The translations under genes and the position numbers were made by a program. 46,264 nucleotides of DNA, taken from an uncultured beta proteobacterium. GTDB taxonomy: Bacteria; Pseudomonadota; Gammaproteobacteria; Burkholderiales; Burkholderiaceae_C. The stretch lies in assembly GCA_903909815.1 (NCBI GenBank), contig CAIVXG010000120.1, positions 1-46,264 of the forward strand. Reading direction: 5' to 3'. Shown one piece after another: positions 16,271-25,580 of the stretch. The notes under the pieces are model-generated. The model was given only the letters and a program-made list of their open reading frames with translations, had not been told where the DNA came from and searched no databases. Each line of letters starts with the position of its first letter. Within the stretch, counting starts at the first letter, position 1.

Positions 16271-17161
16271 GTGAGCAAATTCTTTCGGATAGTTATGCCA
16301 GCCCTGCTGCTTTGGGTCGCGGCCACGGCAGGGCACGCACAGGCCCTGTTTGAACGCATACAGGCGGGGGGCGCTCTAGTGCTCGCGCACCGGGAGTCTT
16401 CGATTCCGTTTTCTTACGTGAATACGGAGAACAAGCCTATTGGCTACGCCGTCGATTTGTGTCTGAAGATTGCCGAGGCCGTGCGTAAAAAAACGGGCAT
16501 GAAGAGCATGCCGGTGACGCTGTTGCAAGTTACACCTAGCAACCGCATCACCATGATCGAGCAGGGTAAGGCCGATATGGAATGCGGCTCCACCACAAAT
16601 AACGCAGAACGGCGGCAAAAGGTGGCCTTCACCATTCCCCACTTCATCACTGGCGCACGCCTGCTGGTGCGCGCCGACAGCAAGATCGAGCGCATTGAAG
16701 ACATGGAGGGAAAGAGGCTCGTCTCCACCAAGGGGACGACGCCGCTGGCCGCTGCGCAGCAGGCAAATCGGGAACGCATGCTGCACATCACGATTCTGGA
16801 GGCGGCCGATCACGCCAGGGCGGTCGAGATGGTGGAAAAAGGCGAGGCCGATGCCTTCGTCATGGACGACGTATTGCTGTTCGGACTCGCTGCAAATCGG
16901 CCCAATCCGGCGGCGCTGAAAGTGGTTGGCAAGTTTGTCACCACCGAGCCGTTGGCCATCATGCTACCCAAGAGCGACCCCGAGTTCAAGAAACTGGCAG
17001 ACGACGAGATGCGTCGACTGATCCAAAGCCGCGAAATCAATGGAATCTACGATAAGTGGTTCATGAGGCCGATCCCGCCGAAGAACACCGCGCTGAATCT
17101 GCCGGTAAGCTATCTGCTGCGCGACTTCTGGAAGTACCCGACGGACTATGTGCCATTCTGA
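16271..17161 (+). CDS. Periplasmic amino-acid-binding protein (SBP family 3, GltI-like)
   Basis: A GTG start with AGGAG nearby gives a Sec signal peptide (residues 1-24, cut after GHAQA). The mature protein has the SBP_bac_3 fold: GALVLAHRESSIPFSYVN, GYAVDLCLKIAEAVRKKTG, NRITMIEQGKADMECGSTTN, VSTKGTTPL, DAFVMDDVLL. The pattern matches glutamate/aspartate-binding GltI-like proteins. No permease or ATPase gene follows; the next gene is pyrC behind a repeat array, so the transporter core is elsewhere or the protein works as an orphan. Probably co-transcribed with the LysR gene. Confidence 0.88.
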   Translation: MSKFFRIVMPALLLWVAATAGHAQALFERIQAGGALVLAHRESSIPFSYVNTENKPIGYAVDLCLKIAEAVRKKTGMKSMPVTLLQVTPSNRITMIEQGKADMECGSTTNNAERRQKVAFTIPHFITGARLLVRADSKIERIEDMEGKRLVSTKGTTPLAAAQQANRERMLHITILEAADHARAVEMVEKGEADAFVMDDVLLFGLAANRPNPAALKVVGKFVTTEPLAIMLPKSDPEFKKLADDEMRRLIQSREINGIYDKWFMRPIPPKNTALNLPVSYLLRDFWKYPTDYVPF

Positions 17162-17164
17162 GAA

Positions 17165-17370
17165 CTTGCGGGACAGTCCAAGAACTACACGAAGTGAGTT
17201 TTGCTCTGTCACCCAACTGATCGTAGCTGTTGGATGTTCCTTGCGGGACAGTCCAAGAACTACACGAAGTGAGTTTTGCTCTGCCACCCAACTGATCGTA
17301 GCTGTTGGATGTTCCTTGCGGGACAGTCCAAGAGTTACCCGCAGCGACTACGCTCTGTCCTCAACTGATC
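17165..17370. repeat. REP-like palindromic unit in 2.75 tandem copies of 75 bp
   Basis: Units start at 17165, 17240 and 17315, each with CTTGCGGGACAGTCCAAG. Units 1 and 2 differ at one position (74/75 identical); unit 3 is shorter and diverged. The core is an imperfect palindrome running from GGGACAG to CTCTGTC. Related single copies lie at 35511-35563, 35750-35801 (both inverted) and 43772-43828. The array fills the gap between the solute-binding protein and pyrC. Confidence 0.9.
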
Positions 17371-17383
17371 AAGCACGCGGAAC

Positions 17384-18415
17384 ATGACCAACCAAATCAC
17401 TCTCACCCGACCCGACGACTGGCATCTGCATGTGCGTGACGCCCAGGCGCTGCACACCGTTGTGCCGCACACGGCGGCGCAGTTTGCGCGGGCCATCATC
17501 ATGCCCAACCTGCGGCCACCGATCACGACCGCGGCGCAGGCCCTGGCCTACAAGCAACGCATCCTGGCCGCAGTGCCGACAGGCCTGGATTTTCAGCCCT
17601 TAATGACGCTGTATCTCACCGACAACCTGCCCGCTGTCGAGATCTCCCGCGCCAAAGAAGCTGGCGTGGTGGCGCTCAAGCTCTACCCGGCCGGCGCCAC
17701 CACCAACAGCGACGCGGGAGTGACCGAACTGCGCAAGACGTACGCCACGCTGGAGGCGATGCAACGCGCCGGCATGCCGCTGCTGGTGCACGGCGAGGTG
17801 ACCTCGCCCGAGGTCGACCTATTTGACCGTGAAGCGGTCTTCATCGACAGCCAACTGATCCCGTTGCGCCGCGATTTCCCTGAGCTCAAGATCGTGTTCG
17901 AGCACATCACGACAAAAGAGGCGGCGCAATACGTCGCCAGCGCTGACCGCTTCACCGCCGCCACCGTCACCGCGCACCACCTGCTGTTCAATCGCAACGC
18001 CATCTTCACGGGCGGCATCCGGCCGCACTATTACTGCCTGCCGGTGCTCAAGCGCGAGACCCATCGACAGGCGCTGGTTCAAGCCGTGAGCAGCGGCTCA
18101 ACCAAATTTTTTCTGGGCACCGACAGCGCGCCGCATCCGGCCCATCTGAAAGAGCACGCCAGCGGCTGCGCCGGCTGCTACACCGCACACGCCGCGCTGG
18201 AGATGTACGCCGAGGCTTTCGACGCTGCCGGTGCGCTGCACCAGTTCGAAGCCTTTGCCAGCTTCAACGGGCCAGCGTTTTACGGCCTGCCGCGCAACAC
18301 CGGCACCGTCATTTTGAGGCGCGAGGCGTGGACCCCACCCGAGAGTTTTGCCTTCGGCGAGGCGCAACTCAAACCCCTGCGCGGCGGGGAATCGCTGCCA
18401 TGGCGCATGGTCTAG
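17384..18415 (+). CDS. pyrC: Dihydroorotase, type II
   Basis: Catalyses the reversible cyclisation of N-carbamoyl-aspartate to dihydroorotate in pyrimidine synthesis. The 343-residue enzyme shows the binuclear zinc site: His14 and His16 in DDWHLHVRD, the carboxylated Lys99 in VVALKLYPAGATTNSDAG, His in LVHGE, FEHITT, and Asp in GTDSAPHP. Length is standard for the class found in E. coli. It starts right after the tandem repeat array, so its promoter probably lies in or just after the repeats. The stop overlaps the DUF3025 start by 16 nt. Confidence 0.96.
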   Translation: MTNQITLTRPDDWHLHVRDAQALHTVVPHTAAQFARAIIMPNLRPPITTAAQALAYKQRILAAVPTGLDFQPLMTLYLTDNLPAVEISRAKEAGVVALKLYPAGATTNSDAGVTELRKTYATLEAMQRAGMPLLVHGEVTSPEVDLFDREAVFIDSQLIPLRRDFPELKIVFEHITTKEAAQYVASADRFTAATVTAHHLLFNRNAIFTGGIRPHYYCLPVLKRETHRQALVQAVSSGSTKFFLGTDSAPHPAHLKEHASGCAGCYTAHAALEMYAEAFDAAGALHQFEAFASFNGPAFYGLPRNTGTVILRREAWTPPESFAFGEAQLKPLRGGESLPWRMV

Positions 18416-19149
18416 AAGCGATCGCCTGGAGCGCACCCTGGCTCGCGCCCTACCGGCAAAGCGGCGAGCCCGCTGCTGCCGCCGTGTTGCAGGGCGCCAC
18501 GGTGTGTGACGCACTCAACCAGGCGATGAGCGCGCCGGTGCGCTTCGTGCCACAGTCCGAGTTGCCGGCGGGTCGGGCTTACGAAGAGCATATTTTTCAG
18601 ACCGGAAATTGCCCCACGCGCGACGGAGCTCACGACTTTTTCAATGGCCTGTGCTGGCTGCACCTGCCCCTAAGCAAGCAAAAACTCAATCAAATCCAGG
18701 CGGCGCAGATCGCGGCCTCAGGCATACAGAACGTGCGCGGCAGGGTGCGTGACGCCGCCACCCTGCTCGATGAAAACGGCGCCATTTTTCAGGGGCCCGA
18801 TATGCTTTGGGAGGCGCTGCTGGCTAAGGATTGGCAGCGGCTGTTCGTGCAACTGCGGCCACTGTGGGAGCAGGCGCAATTGCTGCTGGTGGGCCACGCG
18901 TTGCTGGAGAAATTGCTGGCGCCGCGCAAGGGCATGACGGCCCATGTCTACCGTGCGCAATGTGGCGTCACGCCCCTGAGCGAACTCGATCGCTGGCTGG
19001 CGCAGGACCTGAAGCCCGACAAACTCGCGCTCAAACCCTTCGCACCGCTGCCGGTGTTGGGCGTGCCCGGATGGTGCGCAGTGAACGCTGACCCGGGGTT
19101 CTACCGCGATGCGGCGGTGTTTCGGACGCAGCAACCCGCGCAAGCTTGA
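18400..19149 (+). CDS. DUF3025 domain protein
   Basis: The 249-residue product from [10 protein letters not shown]... overlaps the end of pyrC by 16 nt, suggesting coupling. It carries the DUF3025 hallmarks: [44 protein letters not shown] and a late HVYRAQCGV...[10 protein letters not shown]. The family is common in Beta- and Gammaproteobacteria and has no established function. No signal peptide. Following pyrC in the same operon is a conserved habit in Burkholderiales, as far as I know. Confidence 0.85.
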   Translation: MAHGLEAIAWSAPWLAPYRQSGEPAAAAVLQGATVCDALNQAMSAPVRFVPQSELPAGRAYEEHIFQTGNCPTRDGAHDFFNGLCWLHLPLSKQKLNQIQAAQIAASGIQNVRGRVRDAATLLDENGAIFQGPDMLWEALLAKDWQRLFVQLRPLWEQAQLLLVGHALLEKLLAPRKGMTAHVYRAQCGVTPLSELDRWLAQDLKPDKLALKPFAPLPVLGVPGWCAVNADPGFYRDAAVFRTQQPAQA

Positions 19150-19216
19150 TTTTTGCGACTCTGCCCTTACCATTTGGGCATTAGCCTGCCGCTTCCGGTG
19201 GGCTTGGGAAGCAGCC

Positions 19217-20083
19217 ATGAAACGCATCCTCCTGTTGATCCTCACCAACGTTGCCGTGGTGGCGGTGCTGGGCTTGGTGGCCAGTCTGCTGGGCGTGAAC
19301 CGCTACCTCACGGGGTCGGGTCTGAACCTGGGTCTGTTGTTGGGCTATGCGTTGGTGATCGGTTTTGGCGGCGCGTTCATTTCGCTGCTCATCAGCAAGC
19401 CCATGGCCAAGTGGTCGGCCGGCGTGCGCGTGATCGAGCAGCCGCAAAATGCCGATGAAGCCTGGATCGTCGAGACCGTGCGTCTACTCGCGCAAAAGGC
19501 CGACGTGGGCATGCCCGAGGTCGGCATCTTCGAGGGTGAGCCCAATGCCTTTGCCACCGGGGCTTTCAAGAACTCGGCACTGGTGGCGGTGTCCACAGGG
19601 TTGCTGCAGGGCATGACTCGCGAAGAAATCGAGGCCGTGATCGGTCATGAAATGGCGCACGTGGCCAACGGTGACATGGTCACGATGGCGCTGATCCAGG
19701 GTGTGATGAACACCTTCGTGGTGTTCCTGAGCCGCGTCATCGGTTACGCCGTGGACAGCTTTCTGCGCAAGGACGTCAGATCAGGTCCGGGCATCGGCTA
19801 CATGATCACAACTTTCGTGCTCGACATCGTGCTGGGTTTTGCTGCGGCCATGGTGGTGGCCTGGTTTTCGCGTCAGCGCGAGTTCCGTGCAGACGCGGGC
19901 TCCACTCAATTGCTGGGTCGCCGTCAGCCCATGATCAATGCGCTGGCACGCTTGGGGGGCATGCAACCGGCCGAGTTACCAAAGAGCATGGCGGCACTGG
20001 GCATTGCCGGAGGCATAGGTCAGTTGTTCGCCACCCATCCGCCCATCGAAGTGCGCATCGCGGCGCTGCAAGCCCGCGCCTGA
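19217..20083 (+). CDS. htpX: Membrane-bound zinc metalloprotease HtpX
   Basis: The ATG at 19217 starts [19 protein letters not shown]; the longer frame upstream lies inside the DUF3025 gene. The 288-residue M48B protease has two N-terminal helices, the HEMAH zinc motif at 144-148 (with HVANGDM), two more helices (~155-210) and FRADAGST providing the third ligand. It degrades misfolded inner-membrane proteins alongside FtsH. Length is standard. It is convergent with alr, with a small hairpin between. Confidence 0.96.
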   Translation: MKRILLLILTNVAVVAVLGLVASLLGVNRYLTGSGLNLGLLLGYALVIGFGGAFISLLISKPMAKWSAGVRVIEQPQNADEAWIVETVRLLAQKADVGMPEVGIFEGEPNAFATGAFKNSALVAVSTGLLQGMTREEIEAVIGHEMAHVANGDMVTMALIQGVMNTFVVFLSRVIGYAVDSFLRKDVRSGPGIGYMITTFVLDIVLGFAAAMVVAWFSRQREFRADAGSTQLLGRRQPMINALARLGGMQPAELPKSMAALGIAGGIGQLFATHPPIEVRIAALQARA

Positions 20084-20094
20084 ACTGCTTGCCA

Positions 20095-20114
20095 AGCGCC
20101 GCTCAATCGGCGCT
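20095..20114. terminator. Possible bidirectional terminator hairpin between htpX and alr
   Basis: AGCGCCG (20095-20101) and CGGCGCT (20108-20114) form a perfect 7-bp stem with a 6-nt loop that overlaps the alr stop codon. There is no T-run, so efficient intrinsic termination is uncertain. Confidence 0.35.
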
Positions 20115-21209
20115 CACTGGGACCCGTGCCGCAAGCGCGCACATCAACTCGTAGCCAATGGTGCCCGCAGAGTGTGCAACCTCGTCGATAGACAGCACCG
20201 CTCCGTTGCGGGCTCGACCCCAGAGCGTGACCTCGCTGCCGAACCCGGCCGACACGCCCGCACGTTGCAGCGGCGTCAGATCAACGCCCAGCATGTCCAT
20301 GCTGACGCGGCCCAGGGTGCGGGTGCGGACGCCGTTTACCAGTATCGGCGTGCCAGTGGGGCACAAACGCGGATAGCCGTCGGCGTAGCCACAGGCCGCC
20401 ACACCGATCCGCATGGCGCCTTCGGCCATGAAGCAGGAGCCATAACCCACGCTGTCTCCTGCCACCAGGTCTTGTGTGCCAATGATCTTCGTGGACAAGC
20501 TCATGGCGGGTTGCAAGCCCCAATCGACCGCGTCGTGCTGCCCAAAATCGGGGGCGCTGCCGTACAGCGCAATGCCCGCGCGCACCCAGTCGGCGCGCAC
20601 CTCGGCGCCGCCGCCATGGCGCAGTATCGCCGCGCTGTTACTCAAAGAGCGTTCGCCCGGCAAGTCCTGCGTGTACTGCTGGAATACCTTCATTTGTTGC
20701 GCGATGCCCTTGCCGCCATCGGCGTCGCTGAAGTGGGCCATCAGAGAAATTTCATCCACCTGCGGCAGCGCGTTCAGACGGGTCCAGGCCGAGCGGTAAC
20801 TGTGGGGCGCGAAGCCCAGGCGGTTCATGCCGGAGTTCATTTTCAAAAAGACACGCTGCGGTACGTTCGTCTTGTGCTGGCTCAACATGTCAATTTGCTG
20901 CTCGCAGTGCACCGTATGCCACAGATCCAGACGCGAACACAACTCCAGGTCACGCTGCTCAAAAACACCTTCGAGCAGCAGGATGGGGCCACGCCAGCCC
21001 AGGTCGCGCAGCGCTTTGGCCTCGTCCAGATCCAGAAGCGCAAAACCGTCAGCACCGCGCAGGCTTTCGAACGTGCGGGCAATGCCGTGACCGTAGGCAT
21101 TGGCCTTGACCACGGCCCAGACCCGGGCATCGGGAGCGGCAGCGCGCGCGCGGCTCAAGTTGTGGCGCAAGGCTTGGGTGTGGACGGTGGCAAGGATGGG
21201 ACGAGGCAT
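20103..21209 (-). CDS. alr: Alanine racemase
   Basis: PLP-dependent racemase supplying D-alanine for peptidoglycan. The 368-residue protein shows the PLP lysine Lys35 in [12 protein letters not shown], the substrate-side Tyr256 in [18 protein letters not shown] and the [10 protein letters not shown] block. Length and order match Alr/DadX. It begins with an unmodified [10 protein letters not shown] and stands alone on the minus strand. Whether it is the biosynthetic (alr) or catabolic (dadX) isoform cannot be told; no dadA is near. Confidence 0.95.
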   Translation of the reverse strand: MPRPILATVHTQALRHNLSRARAAAPDARVWAVVKANAYGHGIARTFESLRGADGFALLDLDEAKALRDLGWRGPILLLEGVFEQRDLELCSRLDLWHTVHCEQQIDMLSQHKTNVPQRVFLKMNSGMNRLGFAPHSYRSAWTRLNALPQVDEISLMAHFSDADGGKGIAQQMKVFQQYTQDLPGERSLSNSAAILRHGGGAEVRADWVRAGIALYGSAPDFGQHDAVDWGLQPAMSLSTKIIGTQDLVAGDSVGYGSCFMAEGAMRIGVAACGYADGYPRLCPTGTPILVNGVRTRTLGRVSMDMLGVDLTPLQRAGVSAGFGSEVTLWGRARNGAVLSIDEVAHSAGTIGYELMCALAARVPVSAD

Positions 21210-21347
21210 GTGATGTAACTTTCAGTCGGCGGCGCCGTTGCGCCAGGGTCGATTTTGACATCGGCTCACGTGATATAACCCACGCCAGCGCCGACGCCAG
21301 TGAGAAGGCGCCGCTTGCGGTCCTGAATTTCAACCCGTCCCTTCTGA

Positions 21348-21962
21348 ATGCACGTCTTTAACACCCTGCTGCCAGTGTTCACCGAATATGGCTATATCGC
21401 CGTCTTCGTGATGCTGCTCATCTGTGGCTTTGGGGTGCCAGTGCCGGAAGACGTGACCCTGGTCACCGGTGGCGTCATCGCCGGCTTGGGCTTCGCCAAC
21501 GAACACAACATGGTGCTGGTGGGACTGGCCGGTGTGCTCACCGGCGACGGCCTGATATTTTTCTTGGGCCGCACCTTCGGTGACGGCATCACACGCTTGC
21601 CCCTGCTGCGACGCGTGCTCACGCCCGAGCGCTTCGCCCAAGCGCAAGAGAAATTCGCACGTTACGGCAAGTGGGTGATGTTTGTGGCGCGCTTCCTGCC
21701 GGGGTTGCGCACCCCGGTCTTCCTGACCGCCGGCATGACAGGTCGCGTGGGCGCACCGACCTGGTTTTTGATGGACGGCGTTGCCGCGCTCATCAGCGTG
21801 CCGCTGTGGGTTTACCTGGGCTATTACGGCGCCAAGAACTTTGACTGGCTTTTCTCCATGGTGCGGCATGGCCAGCATTTCATGCTTGGCACGCTCTTGT
21901 TCGGCGCCGTTTGTGGTGGCGCCTATTGGTGGCGTCGGCGCAAGGCCGATCCGGATCTTTGA
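21348..21962 (+). CDS. DedA family membrane protein
   Basis: A 204-residue inner-membrane protein of the DedA/SNARE-associated (VTT) family, related to lipid scramblases and polyprenyl-phosphate or phospholipid flippases. Visible signatures are GFGVPVPEDVTLVTGGVIAG, GDGLIFFLGRTFGD and FVARFLPGLRTPVFLTAGMTG, the last containing the conserved Arg and Pro of the re-entrant loop. A basic tail (WWRRRKADPDL) ends it. It overlaps the DMT transporter gene at TTGA. Confidence 0.92.
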   Translation: MHVFNTLLPVFTEYGYIAVFVMLLICGFGVPVPEDVTLVTGGVIAGLGFANEHNMVLVGLAGVLTGDGLIFFLGRTFGDGITRLPLLRRVLTPERFAQAQEKFARYGKWVMFVARFLPGLRTPVFLTAGMTGRVGAPTWFLMDGVAALISVPLWVYLGYYGAKNFDWLFSMVRHGQHFMLGTLLFGAVCGGAYWWRRRKADPDL

Positions 21963-22843
21963 GGCAGCCCGGCGCCGCGGTCGCAGCACTGCTGGTCAAT
22001 GCCTTCGTCTTCGGCCTCTCCTGGTGGCCGTTTCGCCGGCTTGAAGCCTATGGTCTGCATCCGCTTTGGACCACTGCGTTGACCTACCTGTTTTCCATCG
22101 CCCTGCTGTTACTCATGCGGCCCAACGCCTGGCGTGGCCTGCTGCGCTACCCCCGGTTGTGGCTGTTGGTTCTGGCCTCGGGCATGACCAACGTCGGTTT
22201 TAACTGGGCCATCACCGTAGGTGACGTGGTACGCGTGGTGCTGCTGTTTTACCTCATGCCGGCCTGGTCGGTGCTGTTGGCGTGGTGGCTGCTGGGGGAA
22301 AAACCCACCGCGCCAGCCTTGCTGCGCCTGCTGCTGGCGCTGGTCGGCGTGGCGATTGTGCTCAAGTCCCCTGGGCTGGACTGGCCCGTGCCGCAGGCCT
22401 TGCCCGACTGGCTGGCCTTGATGGGCGGCTTCTTCTTCGCACTTACGAATGTTTTGTTGCGCAAGTTGGAGCACACGCCTGAGAGTTCGCGCGTGTTCTG
22501 CATGTTCAGCGGTGGCGCCGGCATGGCCGCCTGCGTGGCCTGGGTCGGTATGAACCACGGCATGGTTTCCGCGCCACCGGCACCGGCGCTGCCATGGCTG
22601 ACACTGGCAGCCCTGATGAGCCTGGCACTGCTGGGAGCCAATTTTGCCTTGCAGTACGGCGCCGCAAGGCTGAGCGCTCACAGCACGGCGCTGATCATGC
22701 TGTCCGAAGTGGTGTTCGCTGCTGCGTCGTCGGTGACGTTGGGTGCAGCGCAACCCGATGCGCGCACGCTTTTCGGCGGCACGCTGATCCTGCTGGCCGC
22801 CGCAGCCTCTGCCTGGCCTGGTGCAAAGTTCCCTACCGTATGA
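21959..22843 (+). CDS. DMT superfamily (EamA) transporter
   Basis: A TTG start at 21959 overlapping the DedA stop (TTGA) is preferred to the in-frame ATG at 21911, which would lie inside the DedA gene and add codons without similarity; this remains uncertain. The protein has ten hydrophobic segments in two EamA repeats, with the typical VNAFVFGLSWWPFRRLEAYGL beginning, FYLMPAWSVLLAWWLLGEKPT at the end of repeat one, and LSEVVFAAASSVTLGA in repeat two. Such proteins export amino acids or metabolites; the substrate is unknown. Confidence 0.85.
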   Translation: MRQPGAAVAALLVNAFVFGLSWWPFRRLEAYGLHPLWTTALTYLFSIALLLLMRPNAWRGLLRYPRLWLLVLASGMTNVGFNWAITVGDVVRVVLLFYLMPAWSVLLAWWLLGEKPTAPALLRLLLALVGVAIVLKSPGLDWPVPQALPDWLALMGGFFFALTNVLLRKLEHTPESSRVFCMFSGGAGMAACVAWVGMNHGMVSAPPAPALPWLTLAALMSLALLGANFALQYGAARLSAHSTALIMLSEVVFAAASSVTLGAAQPDARTLFGGTLILLAAAASAWPGAKFPTV

Positions 22844-22874
22844 ATCATTTTTCGTCCCCACGCAAGGTCTCATC

Positions 22875-23360
22875 ATGTCCAATATCTACAGCTTCAACGC
22901 CCAGAAAATGGACGGCACAACGGTTCCCCTCAAGCAGTTTCAGGGCAAGGTCATGCTCATCGTCAACACCGCCAGTGCCTGTGGTTTCACGCCGCAGTTT
23001 GCCGGACTGGAGGAATTGCACCAGCGCTTCGGCAAGGAGGGCCTGGTGGTGTTGGGCTTCCCGTGCAACCAGTTTGGCGCGCAGGATGCAGGTAGCAACG
23101 ACGAGATCGCCAGCTTTTGCCAACTCAACTATGGCGTGAGTTTTCCCATGATGGTCAAGGTCGACGTGAATGGCGCGCACGCCCATCCACTGTATCAATG
23201 GCTGGCGCAGGAGGCGCCGGGCCTGCTGGGAATCCGGGCCATCAAGTGGAACTTCACCAAATTTCTGGTTGGCAAGGACGGCCAAGTCGTCAAGCGCTAT
23301 GCCCCGACTGACAAGCCAGCGAGCATCGCCCCGGACATCACTGCGGCGTTGGTCGACTGA
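22875..23360 (+). CDS. Glutathione peroxidase family protein (Cys type)
   Basis: The ATG at 22875 with AAGGTC upstream gives 161 residues. The GPx fold shows the peroxidatic Cys in VNTASACGFTPQF, GFPCNQFG with the conserved Gln, and WNFTKFLV with the conserved Trp-Asn. It uses Cys rather than selenocysteine. Bacterial Cys-GPx enzymes usually reduce organic hydroperoxides with thioredoxin despite the name. Monocistronic or the tail of the DedA-DMT operon (31-bp gap). Confidence 0.93.
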   Translation: MSNIYSFNAQKMDGTTVPLKQFQGKVMLIVNTASACGFTPQFAGLEELHQRFGKEGLVVLGFPCNQFGAQDAGSNDEIASFCQLNYGVSFPMMVKVDVNGAHAHPLYQWLAQEAPGLLGIRAIKWNFTKFLVGKDGQVVKRYAPTDKPASIAPDITAALVD

Positions 23361-23386
23361 ACCTCTAAGACGGGGCACGACGCCGT

Positions 23387-23415
23387 AATCGGGTCCCCAG
23401 CCCGATTTCTAGTTT
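23387..23415 (+). terminator. Probable terminator after the glutathione peroxidase gene
   Basis: AATCGGG (23387-23393) pairs with CCCGATT (23401-23407) around a 7-nt loop and is followed by a T-rich TTCTAGTTTCTGTTT. It would separate the peroxidase unit from the ubi operon. Confidence 0.5.
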
Positions 23416-23542
23416 CTGTTTGCTTAACCTACATCATGGTCTTGGCGCTCAAGGACTGCTAACTTCGCGGCTTTGATATTTCCTTCGCTCTCGATCCCTG
23501 GTTCGATGCACTTTGCGCGCCAGAGTCCGGCCCGAAGCCAAG

Positions 23543-24604
23543 ATGATGAACTTGAACGACAACGGCGCATCCCTGACCCAGCCCCAGGCGTTGGCACTTG
23601 CCGCCATGGAGTTGGTCTGCCCGGCAGGCAGTTTGCCCGCGCTGAAAGCCGCGATCGACCATGGTGCGGATTGCGTCTATCTGGGGTTTCGTGACGCCAC
23701 CAACGCCCGCAACTTCGCTGGTCTGAATTTCGACGAGGCTGCCATCAATACCGGCATACGGTATGCGCACGACCGGGGCCGCAAGGTGTTGCTGGCGCTG
23801 AACACCTACCCCCAGGCTGCCAGTCCTGAACTGTGGCGTGGCGCTGTTGACCGTGCCGTTCAGAGCGGGGTCGATGCCGTGATCCTGGCAGACCCGGGCC
23901 TGATGGCCTACGCCTCTCGCACCTATCCACAGTTGCGCCTGCACCTCTCAGTCCAGGGGTCTGCCACCAACTACGAAGCAATCAATTTTTACCATGAACA
24001 CTTTGGCATCGCGCGCGCAGTGCTGCCCAGGGTGCTGTCGCTCACGCAGGTGGAGCAGTTGGCCGACAAGACCCCGGTGGAAATTGAAGTGTTTGGTTTC
24101 GGTAGCCTGTGTGTGATGGTCGAGGGCCGTTGCGCGCTGTCGTCCTATGTGACCGGTGAGGCACCTAACACCAACGGCGTGTGTTCGCCACCCAAAGCGG
24201 TGCGCTGGCAGGAGACGCCGCTGGGGAGGGAGTCGCGACTGAATGGCGTGCTCATCGACCGCTATGCACCGGGTGAAAACGCAGGCTATCCCACGCTGTG
24301 CAAGGGCCGTTTTGACGTCGGCGAAGACAAAAACTATTACGCTATCGAGGAACCCACGAGTTTGAATACGCTGGAGCTATTGCCGCAGCTGATGAAGATG
24401 GGTGTGAGCGCGATCAAGATTGAAGGGCGTCAGCGCAGCCCTGCGTATGTGGCGCAGGTCACGAAGGTGTGGCGCGAAGCCATCGACACCTGCCGCCAGA
24501 ACCCGCATCGCTATTCGGCCAAACCGAGCTGGATGAGTGATCTGGATAAGGTGGCTGAAGGGCAACAACACACGCTTGGCGCGTATCACAGGCCATGGAA
24601 ATGA
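23543..24604 (+). CDS. ubiU: UbiU, O2-independent ubiquinone hydroxylation (U32 peptidase-like)
   Basis: UbiU pairs with UbiV as a [4Fe-4S] heterodimer hydroxylating the ubiquinone ring without oxygen, using prephenate in known systems. The product matches E. coli UbiU throughout: MELVCPAGSLPALKAAIDHG, CVYLG, NARNFAGLNF, SVQGSATNYEAINFYH, then the cluster cysteines in GSLCVMVEGRC, GVCSPPKAV and YPTLCKGRF, and IKIEGRQRSPAYV. The start is uncertain: two ATGs at 23543/23546 lack a clear ribosome site, and the ATG at 23609 corresponds to the E. coli N-terminus. First gene of ubiU-V-T-X-D. Confidence 0.94.
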   Translation: MMNLNDNGASLTQPQALALAAMELVCPAGSLPALKAAIDHGADCVYLGFRDATNARNFAGLNFDEAAINTGIRYAHDRGRKVLLALNTYPQAASPELWRGAVDRAVQSGVDAVILADPGLMAYASRTYPQLRLHLSVQGSATNYEAINFYHEHFGIARAVLPRVLSLTQVEQLADKTPVEIEVFGFGSLCVMVEGRCALSSYVTGEAPNTNGVCSPPKAVRWQETPLGRESRLNGVLIDRYAPGENAGYPTLCKGRFDVGEDKNYYAIEEPTSLNTLELLPQLMKMGVSAIKIEGRQRSPAYVAQVTKVWREAIDTCRQNPHRYSAKPSWMSDLDKVAEGQQHTLGAYHRPWK

Positions 24605-25509
24605 TGAAACTTGCCCTCGGTCCCGTGCTGTACTACTGGCCGCGCGCCACCCTGCTTTCTTTCTACGAGGCGGTTGCCGCTTCGCCCGTGGACATCGTCT
24701 ATCTGGGTGAGACCGTGTGTTCGCGTCGCCACGAGCTGCGACTGGTCGACTGGCTGAACGTCGCGGCCAGTCTGCGTGCCGCGGGCAAAGAGGTGGTGCT
24801 GTCGACCCAGGTGTTGATCGAGTCGGGTGCTGATGTCACGGTGATGCACAAGATCACCGGCAATGGCGACTTCATGGTCGAGGCCAACGACATGGGCGCC
24901 GTCCATTGTCTGCAGGGAAAAGCCCCGTTTGTGGCCGGCCCACATCTGAACATCTACAATCTGCCGACGCTGCAATGGATTGCAGCTCTCGGAGTGAAGC
25001 GCTGGGTCATGCCGCTGGAGATGGGGCGCCGCGACCTGGCGCTGATTCAGCGCGAACGACCCTCAGGGCTAGAGACGGAGGTGTTCGCCTACGGCCGCAT
25101 GCCGCTGGCCTTTTCCGCCCGTTGTTTCACGGCGCGGCATCGCAACCTGCCCAAAGACGACTGTCAGTTCAGCTGCATCGACAACCCCGATGGTCTGATG
25201 CTTCGCACCCGCGAAAGCGAGGGCTTTCTGGTACTCAATGGCACGCAAACGCAGTCGGCCCGCGTGTACAACCTGATGCCTGAATTGGCGGCGATGCGGG
25301 AGTTGGGGGTGGACGTGGTGCGCATCAGCCCGCAATCGAAGCACACGGTCGAAATCGTGAATATTTTTCACACCGTCTTGCACCAGCAAGCCTCTGCTGA
25401 ACAAGCCATGCAGGCTATGGGTGACCTCATGCCAGAGCAGTCCTGCAATGGCTACTGGTATGACTTGCCGGGCTTGGAGCAACGCACACCCGAAGAGCAA
25501 GCGTCATAA
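24601..25509 (+). CDS. ubiV: UbiV, O2-independent ubiquinone hydroxylation partner
   Basis: The ATG at 24601 overlaps the ubiU stop (ATGA); an ATG at 24595 is also possible. The protein begins MMKLALGPVLYYWPR, like known UbiV. The four cluster cysteines are visible: one in LGETVCSRR and three in ARCFTARHRNLPKDDCQFSC. Other conserved blocks are VLSTQVLIESG, GPHLNIYN and FVLNGTQT-like LVLNGTQTQSA. It forms the heterodimer with UbiU in the cytoplasm. The overlap signals strict co-expression. Confidence 0.94.
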   Translation: MMKLALGPVLYYWPRATLLSFYEAVAASPVDIVYLGETVCSRRHELRLVDWLNVAASLRAAGKEVVLSTQVLIESGADVTVMHKITGNGDFMVEANDMGAVHCLQGKAPFVAGPHLNIYNLPTLQWIAALGVKRWVMPLEMGRRDLALIQRERPSGLETEVFAYGRMPLAFSARCFTARHRNLPKDDCQFSCIDNPDGLMLRTRESEGFLVLNGTQTQSARVYNLMPELAAMRELGVDVVRISPQSKHTVEIVNIFHTVLHQQASAEQAMQAMGDLMPEQSCNGYWYDLPGLEQRTPEEQAS

Positions 25510-25580
25510 TCGAAAAAGCGAATTCCAGTCAAAAAGTGTTGGCTCTGATCTTCAAGTGAAACCATCCCAAGGACTCCATC

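Noticed and set aside
17165-17370. A CRISPR array
   Set aside because: The units are direct tandem repeats without unique spacers (whole 75-bp units repeat), there are fewer than three full copies, and no cas genes are present.
23408-23542. An FNR box in front of ubiU
   Set aside because: Only a TTGAT half-site is present at 23474; the second half ATCAA at proper spacing is missing.
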